NCBI GenBank assembly: GCA_026706665.1
Contig: JAPOYI010000016.1
Coordinates: forward strand, 1-64,000
DNA from: Gammaproteobacteria bacterium
Lineage (GTDB): Bacteria; Pseudomonadota; Gammaproteobacteria; Pseudomonadales; Azotimanducaceae
Direction of reading: 5' to 3'
DNA length: 64,000 nucleotides
Below are positions 45,019 to 55,018 of the stretch, piece by piece (position 1 is the stretch's first letter; the number at the start of each line of letters is the position of its first letter). Both the position numbers and the translations under genes were made by a program. A model generated the notes under the pieces. That model saw only the letters and a program-made list of their open reading frames with translations. It was not told where the DNA came from and did no database searches.

Positions 45019-46569
45019 TCAGAGCACCGCTTCGATCAGGTAGGGACCGTCCTCTGCAAGCGCGCGGCCAAGCGCCGCGTCGAACTCCTCGCAGTCGGCC
45101 GCGCGGGACCCGGGTACTCCCTGGGCCGCCGCCAGGCCCACCCAGTCGATTTCCGGGTTGGACAGGTCGAACATGCTCGCCGCAGCCGCGCCGATGTCGT
45201 TGACCCCCATCCGCCGGTACTCCACTTCCAGGATGTTGTACTGGCGATTCGAATAGATCACGGTCACGATGTTCAGATTCTCGCGGGCGGCCGTCCACAG
45301 GTACTGGAGCGTGTACATCGCGCCCCCGTCCCCGACGAGCGCGAAGACCTGCCGCTCGGGGCAGGCCACGGCAGCACCCGCTGCGACCGGCCCGCCGTCG
45401 CCGATGGAACCACCCGTCAGGTTGAGCCAAGTGTGACGCACACTGCGCTGCATGAGCGGAAAGGCAGCGCCACCTCCTCCTGAATCCGACGCCATGATGC
45501 TGCCTTCCGGCGCGCGGGCCGACAGAATCGCGGCCACATTGCCCCTCGACAGCCGGCCCGGGGGAATCTCCGGCCGTGCGCCCTTCGGACCGGGCATCGC
45601 CGGCGCATCCAGCGCATCGGCGACATCGGTCAGCGCCTGCGCGACGTCCTCGTGGCGATGGGCGAGGCGGACCACCTCGCAATCCTCGGGGACGAGGTCG
45701 CTGGGGAGACCCTGGTAGGCGAAGAAGCTGACGGGCCTTTGCGCTCCCGCCAGGACAAGTCTTTTCACAGACTTGAGTGCATCGGTGACCTGCTCGGGAA
45801 AGTACGGCAGGCGATGCACCAGGGGCAGGTCCGGACCGGCTTCGGCCCGCGCCGGGAACGTCGTACTGCCAAGTCTCGAGCCCCGGGCAGCCGCGATTCG
45901 TCCTGCCTGGCGAATCCCGTCCTCGGTGAGTCCATCCCCATCGATCAGGATCAGGGTGTCCTCGTCGAGTTGCGGCACGAGGGACTCGATGACATCCGAG
46001 CCGACCCGGGGCGGTCGGATGGAGTCCTCGAAGGCAGGATCCCGGTCCCGCGGTCGGCCCGCTCCCCACGCGCAATCCGCGGGAACGATCAGGGTCGCGA
46101 TGCCGCCTTTTGGCTGCGGGTTCGGCGACCTTGCCGCACGTACCGCATCGACCGCGTCGAGACCCAGCCCTTCCGGGGTCCTCGCAGTCCTGATCCACGC
46201 AGAAACGGGTTTCGCAACCGCCTCTATGTCCGCCGTCAAGGGCGCGTCGTAGGCGACATGGTGGATCGCGTGATCCCCGACGACGTTGATCAGCGGCGCA
46301 CCGCCGCGCCGGCAGTTATGCAGGTTCGCGATGCCGTTGCCGAGACCCGCGCCCAGGTGCAGGAGCGTCATCGCCGGTCTGCCCGCCATTCGCGCGTAGC
46401 CGTCGGCGGCGCCGGTGCACACGCCCTCGAAAAGGCACAGCACGCTGCGCATCACGCCGGTTGCGTCGATGGCCTGCACGAGGTGCATCTCGGAGGTTCC
46501 GGGATTGGCGAAGCACACGGCCACGTCATGTGCCGCCAGGGTCCGCAGCAGGCTCTCCGCACCGTTCAT
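45019..46569 (-). CDS. Thiamine-diphosphate enzyme, acetolactate synthase large-subunit family
   Basis: 516 residues from the ATG at 46569. The three-domain layout is seen: an N-terminal PYR domain with the activating glutamate in CLFEGVCTGAADGYAR, a central domain, and a C-terminal PP domain with VGDGGAMYTLQYLWTAA...IYSNRQYNI, the Mg/ThDP-binding GDG...N signature. A catalytic-type His-His lies in DHAIHH. True biosynthetic acetolactate synthase is longer and has an ilvN partner, absent here. A decarboxylase or benzaldehyde-lyase-like carboligase role is possible. Divergent from the NIPSNAP-like gene. Confidence 0.8.
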   Translation of the reverse strand: MNGAESLLRTLAAHDVAVCFANPGTSEMHLVQAIDATGVMRSVLCLFEGVCTGAADGYARMAGRPAMTLLHLGAGLGNGIANLHNCRRGGAPLINVVGDHAIHHVAYDAPLTADIEAVAKPVSAWIRTARTPEGLGLDAVDAVRAARSPNPQPKGGIATLIVPADCAWGAGRPRDRDPAFEDSIRPPRVGSDVIESLVPQLDEDTLILIDGDGLTEDGIRQAGRIAAARGSRLGSTTFPARAEAGPDLPLVHRLPYFPEQVTDALKSVKRLVLAGAQRPVSFFAYQGLPSDLVPEDCEVVRLAHRHEDVAQALTDVADALDAPAMPGPKGARPEIPPGRLSRGNVAAILSARAPEGSIMASDSGGGGAAFPLMQRSVRHTWLNLTGGSIGDGGPVAAGAAVACPERQVFALVGDGGAMYTLQYLWTAARENLNIVTVIYSNRQYNILEVEYRRMGVNDIGAAAASMFDLSNPEIDWVGLAAAQGVPGSRAADCEEFDAALGRALAEDGPYLIEAVL

Positions 46570-46689
46570 GACACTCCTCTTGAGCTCGGGCGCGCGGGAG
46601 CCTACCACGGCGAGGCACCGCGACGGCTGCCCGCGACAACCCGACAGGTCGACCTGATACGATCACCGCCCCGCCGCGATGGAACCGCC

Positions 46690-47274
46690 ATGTCCGATAC
46701 GTTTGCATTTCTCCGGCTCACCGCACCCAAGGGTGGCTGGCAGCCCCTGCACGAGTCGCTCACGAACCATCTCGCGCCACGGGAGATCTGGGGTGCCTTC
46801 CACGGTCTCTTCGGCGTTGGATCCAACGAACTGATCGCCGTCACCGTGGGCAGCGACGATGCCGTAACCGAGTCCATCGAAACGGCCCGCCGCCTCGAGG
46901 CGGAGCATGTCGAGGCGCTGATGCTGAAACCCACCGCGCGGCCGACGGGCACCGCGCCGCTGACGCGCGAGGGTCTCTACGTGTTCCGCTTCCTGGATGT
47001 CGCGCACGCCGACGTCGAGGAGATCGCTTCGCTGTCCGCCCGCGCGTGGCAGACGTTCGAAGGATCGGGAGACTACCGGGCCGAGGCGCAGGCGCTCTTC
47101 TGCCAGCGCGACCGCTCCGCGGAGCGCGGCCGCATGCTGCTCCTGACCTGGTACGACGGGCTGAACTCCTGGCAGACATCGAGGCAGCCACCCGCCGAAG
47201 CGGCGTCGTACTTCGAGAGGCGGCGCAGGCTCACGCCGGGCTCGATCGCCTACGCAACGCGCCTGATCACCTGA
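46690..47274 (+). CDS. NIPSNAP-like protein
   Basis: 194 residues from the ATG at 46690. The end LLTWYDGLNSWQTSRQPPAEAASYFERRRRLTPGSIAYATRL has NIPSNAP-like character (a second copy of the ferredoxin-like fold), and the central FRFLDVAHADVEEIASLSARAWQTFE fits the same fold. The N-terminus is less clear. Function unknown. Divergent from the ThDP enzyme with about 120 bp between, and convergent with selO. Longer reading frames upstream are antisense to the ThDP gene and rejected. Confidence 0.65.
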   Translation: MSDTFAFLRLTAPKGGWQPLHESLTNHLAPREIWGAFHGLFGVGSNELIAVTVGSDDAVTESIETARRLEAEHVEALMLKPTARPTGTAPLTREGLYVFRFLDVAHADVEEIASLSARAWQTFEGSGDYRAEAQALFCQRDRSAERGRMLLLTWYDGLNSWQTSRQPPAEAASYFERRRRLTPGSIAYATRLIT

Positions 47275-47284
47275 GTCGGCGCAA

Positions 47285-48889
47285 TCACGAACTGCAGGAG
47301 AGCATCGAACAGCCGGGCCGGTGGCGTGCCCAGTCGGGCCGCTTCCCGGCGAACGTTTCCTGCCCCGGCTGATCGGCATAGGGGTCGCGCAGCACGGCGA
47401 GCAGTTCTCCGATCATGGAATAGTCGCCCGCCTCCGCCTTGTCGATGGCCAACTGTGCAAGGTAGTTTCGCAGCACGAAACGCGGGTTGACGGCGTTCAT
47501 CCGCCCCACGCGGACCTCGTTGGGGCGTCCATCGAGTTGCACGCGCCGGCCATAGTCCGAGAGCCAGGCGGCCAGCCGTTCCCGGTAGGCGGCGTTGCGC
47601 TGCGCCGGCTGGTAGTACGCCTCCTCGAGAGGCCCCGCGCTGGGATCGCCCGGATCGACGCTCGCCAGGTTTCGGAAAAACAGCGTCATGTCGGTCTCTA
47701 CCGCACCCAGCAGCGCGAACAGTTCGTCGCACAGTGCTTCGTCGTGCTCAGGGATGAAGCGCGCAAGGCCGAGCTTCGCGGCGGTCATCGACCGCGCGGC
47801 CTCCGCATAGCGTTTCGCGAAGCCGCCCAGCACCTCGTTCAGCGGATCTGCCTCGCCGATCAGCGGGCATATGGCATTCGCGAGTTGCAGCAGGTTCCAT
47901 TGCGCAACCGCCGGTTGCTGGCCGAAGCGGTAGCGCCGGGTACTGGCATCGGTGGTATTCGGCGTCCAGTTCGGGTCGTAGTCCTCCAGCCACCCGTAGG
48001 GACCGTAGTCGATGGTGAGACCAAGCACCGACATGTTGTCGGTGTTCATCACCCCGTGGACGAAGCCGACCCGCATCCAGTGCGCGATCATGTCGGCGGT
48101 GCGCGCCGTGACCTCGTCGAACCATTCGAGATACCGGGTCTTCTGGTCGGCGTCCCCGATGTGCGGGAAGTCCGTGGCAATGGTGAAGTCCAGCAACTGT
48201 CGCATCAGTTCGACATCGTGCCTTGCGGCCAGGATCTCGAAGTGACCAAAGCGGGTGAACGAAGGCGCGACCCGGCACACCACGGCGCCGGGCTCGGGCG
48301 CGGGATGGCCGTCATAGAGCATGTCGCGCACGACCTCCTCGCCGGTCAACACGAGCGACAGCGCGCGCGTCGTCGGCACGCCAAGGTGGAACATGGCTTC
48401 GCTGCAAAGGAACTCCCGAAGCGACGAGCGCAGCACCGCAAGACCGTCGGCGGTTCGCGAATACGGCGTCGGGCCAGCGCCCTTGAGCTGCAGCGTCCAG
48501 CGTTCGCCGCGCGTGTTCACGATCTCACCCAGGTTGATCGCGCGCCCGTCACCGAGTTGGCCGGCCCAGTGGCCGAACTGGTGCCCGCCGTAGCACGTGG
48601 CGACGGGAAGCATGCCGGGCAGCAGGCGGTTACCCGCGAACACTTCGGCAAGCGACTCGCCATCGCCGGGGTCGGCCGGCAGATCCAGCAGAGTCGCCGC
48701 TTCCGGTGACCAGCCGATCAGTTTCGGCCGCCTTGCGGGCGTTGGCTTTGCGAACGAGTAACAGGCACCCGCCACCTGGCGGCGGAAGTTCGCCCGTTCC
48801 GGGTCCGCCGGGAGTTCGCCGGCGAACCGGTTGTCGAAGCGCAGCGCGGCGAGTTGCGCCTCGATGGCATCGGGCTGGGCGAGGATCAT
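47285..48889 (-). CDS. selO: Protein adenylyltransferase SelO (YdiU)
   Basis: 534 residues, a pseudokinase-fold protein that transfers AMP to Ser/Thr/Tyr of protein substrates and responds to redox stress. Family blocks are present: [71 protein letters not shown]. The C-terminus ends SMLSCSS; the eukaryotic protein has selenocysteine in the CUSS position, here a cysteine. The start overlaps the stop of the iron-permease gene (ATGA), so translation is likely coupled to it. Confidence 0.92.
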   Translation of the reverse strand: MILAQPDAIEAQLAALRFDNRFAGELPADPERANFRRQVAGACYSFAKPTPARRPKLIGWSPEAATLLDLPADPGDGESLAEVFAGNRLLPGMLPVATCYGGHQFGHWAGQLGDGRAINLGEIVNTRGERWTLQLKGAGPTPYSRTADGLAVLRSSLREFLCSEAMFHLGVPTTRALSLVLTGEEVVRDMLYDGHPAPEPGAVVCRVAPSFTRFGHFEILAARHDVELMRQLLDFTIATDFPHIGDADQKTRYLEWFDEVTARTADMIAHWMRVGFVHGVMNTDNMSVLGLTIDYGPYGWLEDYDPNWTPNTTDASTRRYRFGQQPAVAQWNLLQLANAICPLIGEADPLNEVLGGFAKRYAEAARSMTAAKLGLARFIPEHDEALCDELFALLGAVETDMTLFFRNLASVDPGDPSAGPLEEAYYQPAQRNAAYRERLAAWLSDYGRRVQLDGRPNEVRVGRMNAVNPRFVLRNYLAQLAIDKAEAGDYSMIGELLAVLRDPYADQPGQETFAGKRPDWARHRPGCSMLSCSS

Positions 48890-50514
48890 TCAGCCATCTT
48901 ATCGCGCGAGCGCCAGGTGGAAACGCCGAGCAGCACGGCCGGCAACAGCCCCAGCGCCACGATGGCCAGTGCGGCGGTGGACGCTTCGGCCAGGCGCTCG
49001 TCCGACGCCAGCCGATAGACCCGCGTCGCCAGAGTTTCGAAGTTGAACGGGCGCAGAATCAGCGTGGCCGGCAGTTCTTTGGTCACGTCGATGAAGACCA
49101 GCAGCGCGGCGCTCGCGACGGCGCCACGCATGAGCGGAAAGTGAATGTCGCGCAGCACCCTGCCGGGACGGGCGCCCAGGTTCCTTGCGGCGTCGTCCAG
49201 GTGCCGATTGACCTTCTCCAGTCCGCCCTGGCAGGCGTTGTAGGCGACCGTCAGGAACCTGACCAGGTACGCGAACACCAGTGCGGCCACCGTGCCGGTC
49301 ATCAGGAGTCCGACCCCCAGGTCAAACTGGGTGTTCAGGAATCGCGCAAGGGATTTGTCCAGTGCGGCCAGGGGCGCCAGCACACCGACGGCGATCACCG
49401 CCCCGGGCAAGGCATATCCCAGGGTAGCGAAGCGCAGGGCAAACCGGTTTGCGGGTCGCGGGTCCAGCCGCGCTCCATAGGCCAGCCCGAGCGCAAGCAG
49501 CGTGGCGAGAATCGCAGCCGTGCCCGCAACGCCGAACGTGGCGCCCGCGAAGTCCGCGAAGCTGCGGCCGAGGAGCGGGTCGCCGACGAGAGCCGCATAG
49601 CGCGCCAGTACGATCAGCGGCACAACGAGGCCGAGGAGCACCGGCAAGGCGCAGCCGAGTGTGGCGAGGAGCGCGCGGAACCCCTTCAGGCGTTTCGGGA
49701 CCGGCGGCGCGGTGCGGGCAATCGGGTTTCCGTACCCGCCGCGCCGCGCCCCCTGTTCGGCAACGATCAGGACCGCGACTGCGAGGAACAGCCAGCCCGC
49801 GAGTTGCAGTGCGGCCCCGCGGTCACCGAGCGCGAACCAGGTCCTGAAAATGCCCGTGGTGAAAGTAGATACGCCGAAATACTCCACGACGCCGTAGTCG
49901 GCCACCGTCTCCATCATTGCGAGCGCAACACCTCCCGCGATGACCGGACGGGAGGCCGGCAGCGCGACGGTAAAGAATGCCCGCGTCGAACTCGCGCCAA
50001 GCACGCGGGCCGCGTCGACCAGGGACGCCGCCTGGGTCTCGAAGTTCGTTCGCGCAAGCAGGTAGATATAGGGATACAGCACCAGGCTCAGCATCGCGAC
50101 GGCGCCGCCCAGTGAGCGGATCGGCGGAAAACTGTAATCGCCGCCTTCCCATCCGGTGACGGCGCGCAACGCCGTCTGCACGGGGCCCGCGAACTCGAAC
50201 AGGTCGGTATAGACATAGGCGACGACGTACGCCGGGGTCGCGAGCGGCAGAACCAGCGCCCACGACAGGATCCGTTTGCCGGGAAAATCCCGCGTCGCCA
50301 CGGTCCACGCACAGGCAATGCCGATGATCGCACTCAGGAAACCCACGGCCACCGCGAGCACCACGGTGTTCGCCACGTAGCCGGCGAGAACGGTTTCCCG
50401 CAGGTGCGGCCAGTTCTCGCTCGGTTGGGCGAGAAGCGCCCATAGCACGACCAGGAGCGGCGCGCCGACCAGTGACGCGACCAGCCACGAGCCGATGGTC
50501 CAGGTTCGGTTCAT
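48886..50514 (-). CDS. Fe(III) ABC transporter permease (FbpB/ThiP type, fused)
   Basis: 542 residues from the ATG at 50514, with about twelve transmembrane helices in two homologous halves. Each half has an EAA-type loop of the binding-protein-dependent transport family ([60 protein letters not shown]). This matches FbpB/SfuB-type permeases. It would pair with the ATPase (50612, divergent) and the binding protein (51796). Together with the Fur box this points to Fe(III) uptake. Confidence 0.9.
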   Translation of the reverse strand: MNRTWTIGSWLVASLVGAPLLVVLWALLAQPSENWPHLRETVLAGYVANTVVLAVAVGFLSAIIGIACAWTVATRDFPGKRILSWALVLPLATPAYVVAYVYTDLFEFAGPVQTALRAVTGWEGGDYSFPPIRSLGGAVAMLSLVLYPYIYLLARTNFETQAASLVDAARVLGASSTRAFFTVALPASRPVIAGGVALAMMETVADYGVVEYFGVSTFTTGIFRTWFALGDRGAALQLAGWLFLAVAVLIVAEQGARRGGYGNPIARTAPPVPKRLKGFRALLATLGCALPVLLGLVVPLIVLARYAALVGDPLLGRSFADFAGATFGVAGTAAILATLLALGLAYGARLDPRPANRFALRFATLGYALPGAVIAVGVLAPLAALDKSLARFLNTQFDLGVGLLMTGTVAALVFAYLVRFLTVAYNACQGGLEKVNRHLDDAARNLGARPGRVLRDIHFPLMRGAVASAALLVFIDVTKELPATLILRPFNFETLATRVYRLASDERLAEASTAALAIVALGLLPAVLLGVSTWRSRDKMAE

Positions 50515-50596
50515 CCGCGCGGTTGGAAACAAGAGTCCTTCGATTGTGGCCCGACTCACCGGATCGCGCCAGTCGGAGCGGAACCGCCGGTGTGCG

Positions 50597-50602
50597 TATA
50601 CT
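50597..50602 (+). promoter_or_regulatory. Candidate -10 box (TATACT) for the FbpC-like gene
   Basis: TATACT lies 9 bp before the ATG at 50612, in the 97-bp divergent region between permease and ATPase genes. If used, the transcript would be nearly leaderless. No good -35 is visible, so this is a weak call. Confidence 0.3.
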
Positions 50603-50611
50603 GCATGCGCC

Positions 50612-51658
50612 ATGAGCTTGGAATTCCGGGGCGTCAGTCACCGCTTTGGAGGCGATGAAGTCCTCAAGCGCGTGACGTTCACCGCCGAGCCGGGCGAGAT
50701 CACCTGCCTGCTCGGGGCTTCCGGCAGCGGGAAAACCACGTTGCTGCGCCTGGCCGCGGGTCTCGAGCGAATCCAGGCCGGCGAGATTCGTCTCGACGGC
50801 GAGGTGCTGAGCAATCCCGGCACGGCCACGCCACCGGAACGCCGGCCGGTGGGGCTCGTGTTCCAGGAGCAGGTGCTGTTTCCGCACAGGACCGCACTGG
50901 AAAACGTCGCCTACGGCCTTCACGAACTGGACCCGCCTCAACGCCGAACCGTCGCGCAGTCGAATCTCGATGCTGTGGGCCTGGGCGGGTTCTCCGCGCG
51001 TTATCCGGACACCCTGTCCGGCGGGCAGCAGCAACGCGTCGCCCTGGCTCGAGCACTGGCCCCGGCACCCCGCGTGATGCTGCTTGACGAGCCGTTCGCC
51101 AATGTGGATGCCACCTTGCGCCGGGCCCTGCGCGAGGATGCGCGGCGGGCGCTTCGGAATTCCGGCGGCATTACGGTGATCGTGACCCACGACCCCGAGG
51201 AGGCGCTTGAGCTGGCTGACCGGATCGCGGTAATGGACCACGGACGCATCGTCCAGGTCGAGACGCCGGACGAAATCTGGCGCCGGCCGGCGGGCCGCGC
51301 GGTAGCCGGCCTGTTCGGGCAGGCGCAGCACCTCCAGGGCACGGTGGAACCAGGCGGCGTGGCGACCGCATTCGGGCGGCTCGACTGGCCGTGCGAAGGC
51401 ATGTCACCAGGCGACACCGTGGACGTCCTGGTACGGCCGAACGCGGTCGTGCTTCAACGCATTTCCGAGCCATCCGCTGCGACCGGCAGCGTCGAGGACA
51501 TACGTTTCCTGGGAGACCACTACCTCGTCCTGGTCCAGTCGGCCGGCCAGACGTTGCGCGCAAGCATCGAGGACAGGGACGGCATCGGCGTTGGGGTCCC
51601 CGTAACCGTGAAGTTGGATCGATCCGGGACCTTCGTCTACACGGCAAGCGACGGATAG
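50612..51658 (+). CDS. Fe(III) ABC transporter ATP-binding protein (FbpC-like)
   Basis: 348 residues. The NBD has Walker A GASGSGKTT, Q-loop FQEQVLFPH, signature LSGGQQQR, Walker B VMLLDEPFANVD and H-loop THD. A C-terminal TOBE-type domain (about 260-348: VDVLVRPNAVVLQ, VEDIRFLGDHYLV) marks the iron/spermidine/sulfate group of importers. It is divergent from the permease and precedes the binding-protein gene by about 137 bp on the same strand, so permease and ATPase need separate promoters. Confidence 0.9.
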   Translation: MSLEFRGVSHRFGGDEVLKRVTFTAEPGEITCLLGASGSGKTTLLRLAAGLERIQAGEIRLDGEVLSNPGTATPPERRPVGLVFQEQVLFPHRTALENVAYGLHELDPPQRRTVAQSNLDAVGLGGFSARYPDTLSGGQQQRVALARALAPAPRVMLLDEPFANVDATLRRALREDARRALRNSGGITVIVTHDPEEALELADRIAVMDHGRIVQVETPDEIWRRPAGRAVAGLFGQAQHLQGTVEPGGVATAFGRLDWPCEGMSPGDTVDVLVRPNAVVLQRISEPSAATGSVEDIRFLGDHYLVLVQSAGQTLRASIEDRDGIGVGVPVTVKLDRSGTFVYTASDG

Positions 51659-51778
51659 GCAATCCGGGACACGGCCTTCCGGGGGCGGCACGCGCATTTG
51701 CGGGCTGACCAAGGTTTCAGGAGAAATCAGCGGTTCCCGTTCGGCAACCGTTGGACTAGAATCAGAATCACTACCAAA

Positions 51779-51793
51779 TGCGAATGAATATCA
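51779..51793 (+). promoter_or_regulatory. Fur box (7-1-7 type) at the start of the iron-binding protein gene
   Basis: TGCGAATGAATATCA matches the 7-1-7 Fur consensus TGATAATnATTATCA at 11 of 14 specified positions. It sits across an ATG at 51778 and immediately before the ATG at 51796. This position argues that the site is regulatory and that 51796 is the real start. A TAGAAT (51757-51762) just upstream is a possible -10 box. The likely regulator is the Fur protein encoded at 15016. Confidence 0.6.
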
Positions 51794-51795
51794 GT

Positions 51796-52827
51796 ATGCG
51801 CGCGCTTCCTCTTTCGGCAGTCTCGCTGCTCATTGCATACCCCTTCGGCGCGATGGCCGGGATGGACTATTCATCCAGGCAGGAGGTGGTAAACGTCTAT
51901 TCCGCCCGACACTACGATACGGATCTTCAGCTCTACGAGCGCTTCACAGAGGACACCGGCATCAAGGTGAACCTCATCGAGGGCGGAAGCGACGGCCTCA
52001 TCGAGCGAATCGTCAACGAAGGCGAGTTCAGTCCCGCGGACATGCTGATTACCGTGGATGCCGGCCGGCTCTGGCGGGCCGCGCGGGAGGGCGTCTTCCA
52101 GAGTGTCGACTCCGACGTCCTCAAGGCGCGCGTGCCCGCACACCTGCGCGAACCGGACGGCTTGTGGTTCGGGCTGTCGAAGCGCGCCCGCGTGATCGTC
52201 TACAACAGGGCCCAGGGTCTGCCGGACGACATCAGCCGATACGAGGACCTTGCCGATGCGCGCCTCCAGGACAAGGTCTGTATGCGTTCGTCCGGGAACA
52301 TCTACAACCTGTCGCTCCTCGGTTCGTTGATCGAGCACGATGGTGAAGATGCCGCGCAGCAATGGGCGGCTGGCGTCGTCGCCAACTTCCGGCGTCCACC
52401 CCAGGGTAACGACAGCGCCCAGTTGCGGGCGGTGGCAGCCGGCGAGTGCGACGTGAGCATCGCCAACACCTACTACATCGGCCGCTTCATGGCCTCCGAA
52501 GATCCTGCCGACAAGGCCGTGGTCGACGGTATCGGCGTGCTGTTTCCCAACCAGGATGACCGCGGAACCCATGTCAACATCAGCGGCGCCGGCGTTGCGC
52601 GCCATGCGCCCCACCGCGAAAACGCGATCAGGTTCCTCGAATACCTGACCAGCGACTTCGCGCAACGGCTCTTTGCGGAAGGCAACAACGAGTATCCGGT
52701 CGTCGGCGAGGCAACGGGACCGGTCGCTCGCCTCGGCATGTTCAAGGAGGACGCCGTGAACGCCTCCGTGCTCGGCGCCAACCAGGCGCTGGCGGTCAAG
52801 ACCTTCGACAAGGCCGGCTGGCAGTAA
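51796..52827 (+). CDS. Fe(III) ABC transporter substrate-binding protein (FbpA-like)
   Basis: 343 residues from the ATG at 51796, with a clean signal peptide (MRALPLSAVSLLIAYPFGAMA) that an upstream ATG at 51778 would only extend by six residues. Mature features of FbpA-type proteins are NVYSARHYDTDLQLYERF at the start, ADMLITVDAGRLWRA, SKRARVIVYNRA and ANTYYIGRFM, which carries the tyrosine pair that binds Fe(III). It delivers periplasmic ferric iron to the permease. Fur control is suggested by the box at its start. Confidence 0.9.
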   Translation: MRALPLSAVSLLIAYPFGAMAGMDYSSRQEVVNVYSARHYDTDLQLYERFTEDTGIKVNLIEGGSDGLIERIVNEGEFSPADMLITVDAGRLWRAAREGVFQSVDSDVLKARVPAHLREPDGLWFGLSKRARVIVYNRAQGLPDDISRYEDLADARLQDKVCMRSSGNIYNLSLLGSLIEHDGEDAAQQWAAGVVANFRRPPQGNDSAQLRAVAAGECDVSIANTYYIGRFMASEDPADKAVVDGIGVLFPNQDDRGTHVNISGAGVARHAPHRENAIRFLEYLTSDFAQRLFAEGNNEYPVVGEATGPVARLGMFKEDAVNASVLGANQALAVKTFDKAGWQ

Positions 52828-52846
52828 CTCGGCGGTCCTTTCACTG

Positions 52847-53689
52847 ATGCCGAACAACCCCATGCGCTGGTCCATTGCGGCCATACTTCTGATCGGGCTA
52901 TGGAGTTGCGGCGAAGCGGTCGCCCCCTCCGAACCGGAGGCGCCCCCGGAACAGGCCGTTGAAGCGCAAGCCGCGTTGACCGATACGGAGTATCTCGTGC
53001 GGCTGGGCCTGATGCGCGGCCACCTGCTGGTCGGCCACGAACTCTACGGGCAGGGCGCGCTGGACGCGGCACGCAGCCATTCCAAGCACCCGACCGACGA
53101 ACTCTATGCGGGCATGGATAACGAATTTGCGGCCCGGCACACGACAGGATTCGGAAACGAGCTCACGGCCCATGCCCTGGCCTCCGAGGGCGAGGACGGC
53201 GCCGCCGTCAGCGCCGCGTACGCGACGCTCGCTGCCGCGATCGCGCGGACCGAAGCCGCGGTTCAGACCTCTCCGTCGATGATCGTCGACGTCACCGCTG
53301 CGCTGTTGCGCGAGGCCGCTGCCGAATACGCGATCGGAATCGTCGACGGCAGGCTCTCGAACGCCCACGAATACCAGGACGCCTACGGGTTCACGCAAGT
53401 GGCTCTATCCTGGGCGAAGGGGGCAACACCGCACGAGGTCTTCGATCCGATCGTCGAGCGTATTGAAGGCCTGTCCGAGATGATGTGGCCCGACCTCGTG
53501 CCGCCGGAAGAACTTGGGCAGAAGGCCGCGCGAATATACGGCGCAGCGGCTGAAGTGGAGATTCTCGGTCTTGTGCTCACCAGCTTGCCAGCCCTGAATG
53601 AACGCGGCGACGCAGCCACCGTTCGGGCGCTCGAGATCAGGAGAAGCCACGAACCTATCGAAGGAAAGGCCCCAACAACGTTTCAGTAG
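52847..53689 (+). CDS. Conserved lipoprotein of unknown function in the iron-uptake locus
   Basis: 280 residues. The lipobox LWSC gives Cys21, followed by a proline/glutamate-rich linker and a helical domain opening DTEYLVRLGLMRGHLLVGHELYGQGALDAARSHSKHPTDELY. That block is dominated by His, Glu and Tyr and could bind metal, but I cannot assign a family. It begins 19 bp after the binding-protein gene and is probably in its transcript, so a role in iron uptake or sensing is likely by context only. Its 3' end overlaps the convergent acyl-CoA dehydrogenase gene by 7 bp. Confidence 0.7.
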   Translation: MPNNPMRWSIAAILLIGLWSCGEAVAPSEPEAPPEQAVEAQAALTDTEYLVRLGLMRGHLLVGHELYGQGALDAARSHSKHPTDELYAGMDNEFAARHTTGFGNELTAHALASEGEDGAAVSAAYATLAAAIARTEAAVQTSPSMIVDVTAALLREAAAEYAIGIVDGRLSNAHEYQDAYGFTQVALSWAKGATPHEVFDPIVERIEGLSEMMWPDLVPPEELGQKAARIYGAAAEVEILGLVLTSLPALNERGDAATVRALEIRRSHEPIEGKAPTTFQ

Positions 53690-54828
53690 CCTTCCAGCTC
53701 ACCGTAGCGATTGCGGTGGTAGTTGACGTCGCCGAAGGTCTGTTCCGTCACGGCAGACCGCTTGATGAAGAAACCGATATCGAACTCGTCGGTCATGCCG
53801 ATACCGCCGTGCATCTGGATGCCTTCGCGGGAGACCGTATGGAAAGTCTCGCCGACCTTCGCCTTGGCAAGGCTCGCGAGCTTCGCCACCTCCTCTCCCT
53901 CGCGTTGCTCGTCGAGGGCCGTCAACGCTTCGAGCACCACGGACTTCGATAGCTCGATTTCGCAGAACATGTTGGCCGCTCGGTGCTTGAGCGCCTGGAA
54001 CGAACCGATCGGCACCCCGAACTGCTCGCGCTCCTTGAGGTACGCGATGGTCCGGTCAAAGCACTCCTGGGTGGAACCGAGCATTTCCGCCGCGATGCCG
54101 ATGCGGGCGATATCGAGCGTCGGATCCAGCACGTCCGCACCCATCCCCACCTCGCCGACCACGTCATCGGCACCGGCCGGGACATTGCTGAACGCGACAT
54201 TCGCGGCGTTCCGGCTGTCGACCATCATCGTGCGTGTGATTTCGACGCCCTGAGCGTCAGGTGCGACGAGGAACAGCGTGATGCCGTCCCGCTCTCCGCT
54301 GGCACCTGAAGTGCGCGCTGCGACGATGAGCCTGTCGGCGACGTGCCCGTCCAGGACGAAGGTCTTCGATCCCGTCAGCGCATAGCCATTCCCGGCGCGC
54401 CCGGCAGTCATCGCTATTCCGTACGGGTCGTGGCGATGCGACTCTTCCAGCGCCAGCGCCAGCAGCAGCTCTCCGGATGCGACCCGGGGCAGCAACGCCG
54501 ATTTCTGCGCGTCGCTGCCGCCGATGTTCAACGCGGTGCCGCATACCCAGACGCTTGCGAACAACGGACTCGCCGCCAGCGTGCGTCCCGTCTCTTCCGT
54601 GACGACTCCGAGCCCCTTGTAGCCGAAGTCCAGTCCCCCGAACTGTTCCGGAAAGGGTATTCCCGCCCAGCCGAGTTCCACCATCGATGCCCAAACGCCG
54701 TGATCGAATCCGTCGGGGTCGGCATCGTCACGCAGCTTCCTGAGCTGGCCGATGGGCACCCTTTCGGTGCAGAACTCCCTCGCCGTGTCTTTGAGCATGT
54801 TCTGCTCTTCGTTGAGGATCATCGGCAT
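53683..54828 (-). CDS. Acyl-CoA dehydrogenase
   Basis: 381 residues with the acyl-CoA dehydrogenase domains in order: N-terminal helical domain (WASMVELGWAGIPFPEQFGG), middle beta domain (LALEESHRHD, ALTGSKTFVLDGHVADRLIVAARTSG) and C-terminal helical FAD domain (REQFGVPIGSFQALKHRAANMFCE; QMHGGIGMTDEFDIGFFIKR). It would oxidise an acyl-CoA with FAD and ETF. The usual catalytic Glu of short-chain members is not clear. Chain length unknown. Similar proteins often work in steroid or branched-chain degradation gene sets, but no partner is adjacent. Confidence 0.87.
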   Translation of the reverse strand: MPMILNEEQNMLKDTAREFCTERVPIGQLRKLRDDADPDGFDHGVWASMVELGWAGIPFPEQFGGLDFGYKGLGVVTEETGRTLAASPLFASVWVCGTALNIGGSDAQKSALLPRVASGELLLALALEESHRHDPYGIAMTAGRAGNGYALTGSKTFVLDGHVADRLIVAARTSGASGERDGITLFLVAPDAQGVEITRTMMVDSRNAANVAFSNVPAGADDVVGEVGMGADVLDPTLDIARIGIAAEMLGSTQECFDRTIAYLKEREQFGVPIGSFQALKHRAANMFCEIELSKSVVLEALTALDEQREGEEVAKLASLAKAKVGETFHTVSREGIQMHGGIGMTDEFDIGFFIKRSAVTEQTFGDVNYHRNRYGELEGY

Positions 54829-55018
54829 GGTGTGGAACCTTTAAGAAAACGGGTGTACGCGGGCCGCATCCGCGCGGGCTATGACAGCAGAATCCTTCTG
54901 ACGAGGTCAACCGCGGCCGTAGCCTGCTTGGAGCGCCACCCCGGGCGTAGTAGTCTCACGCCCGCGCGTTGCGCCACGCACCCGCAACCTGTGGACGTTG
55001 TCTCAAGAACAGGAGCAC

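Noticed and set aside
47285-47300. Possible selenocysteine at the C-terminus of SelO
   Set aside because: The codon at the eukaryotic Sec position is a cysteine codon and a normal stop follows after SS; no recoding is needed.
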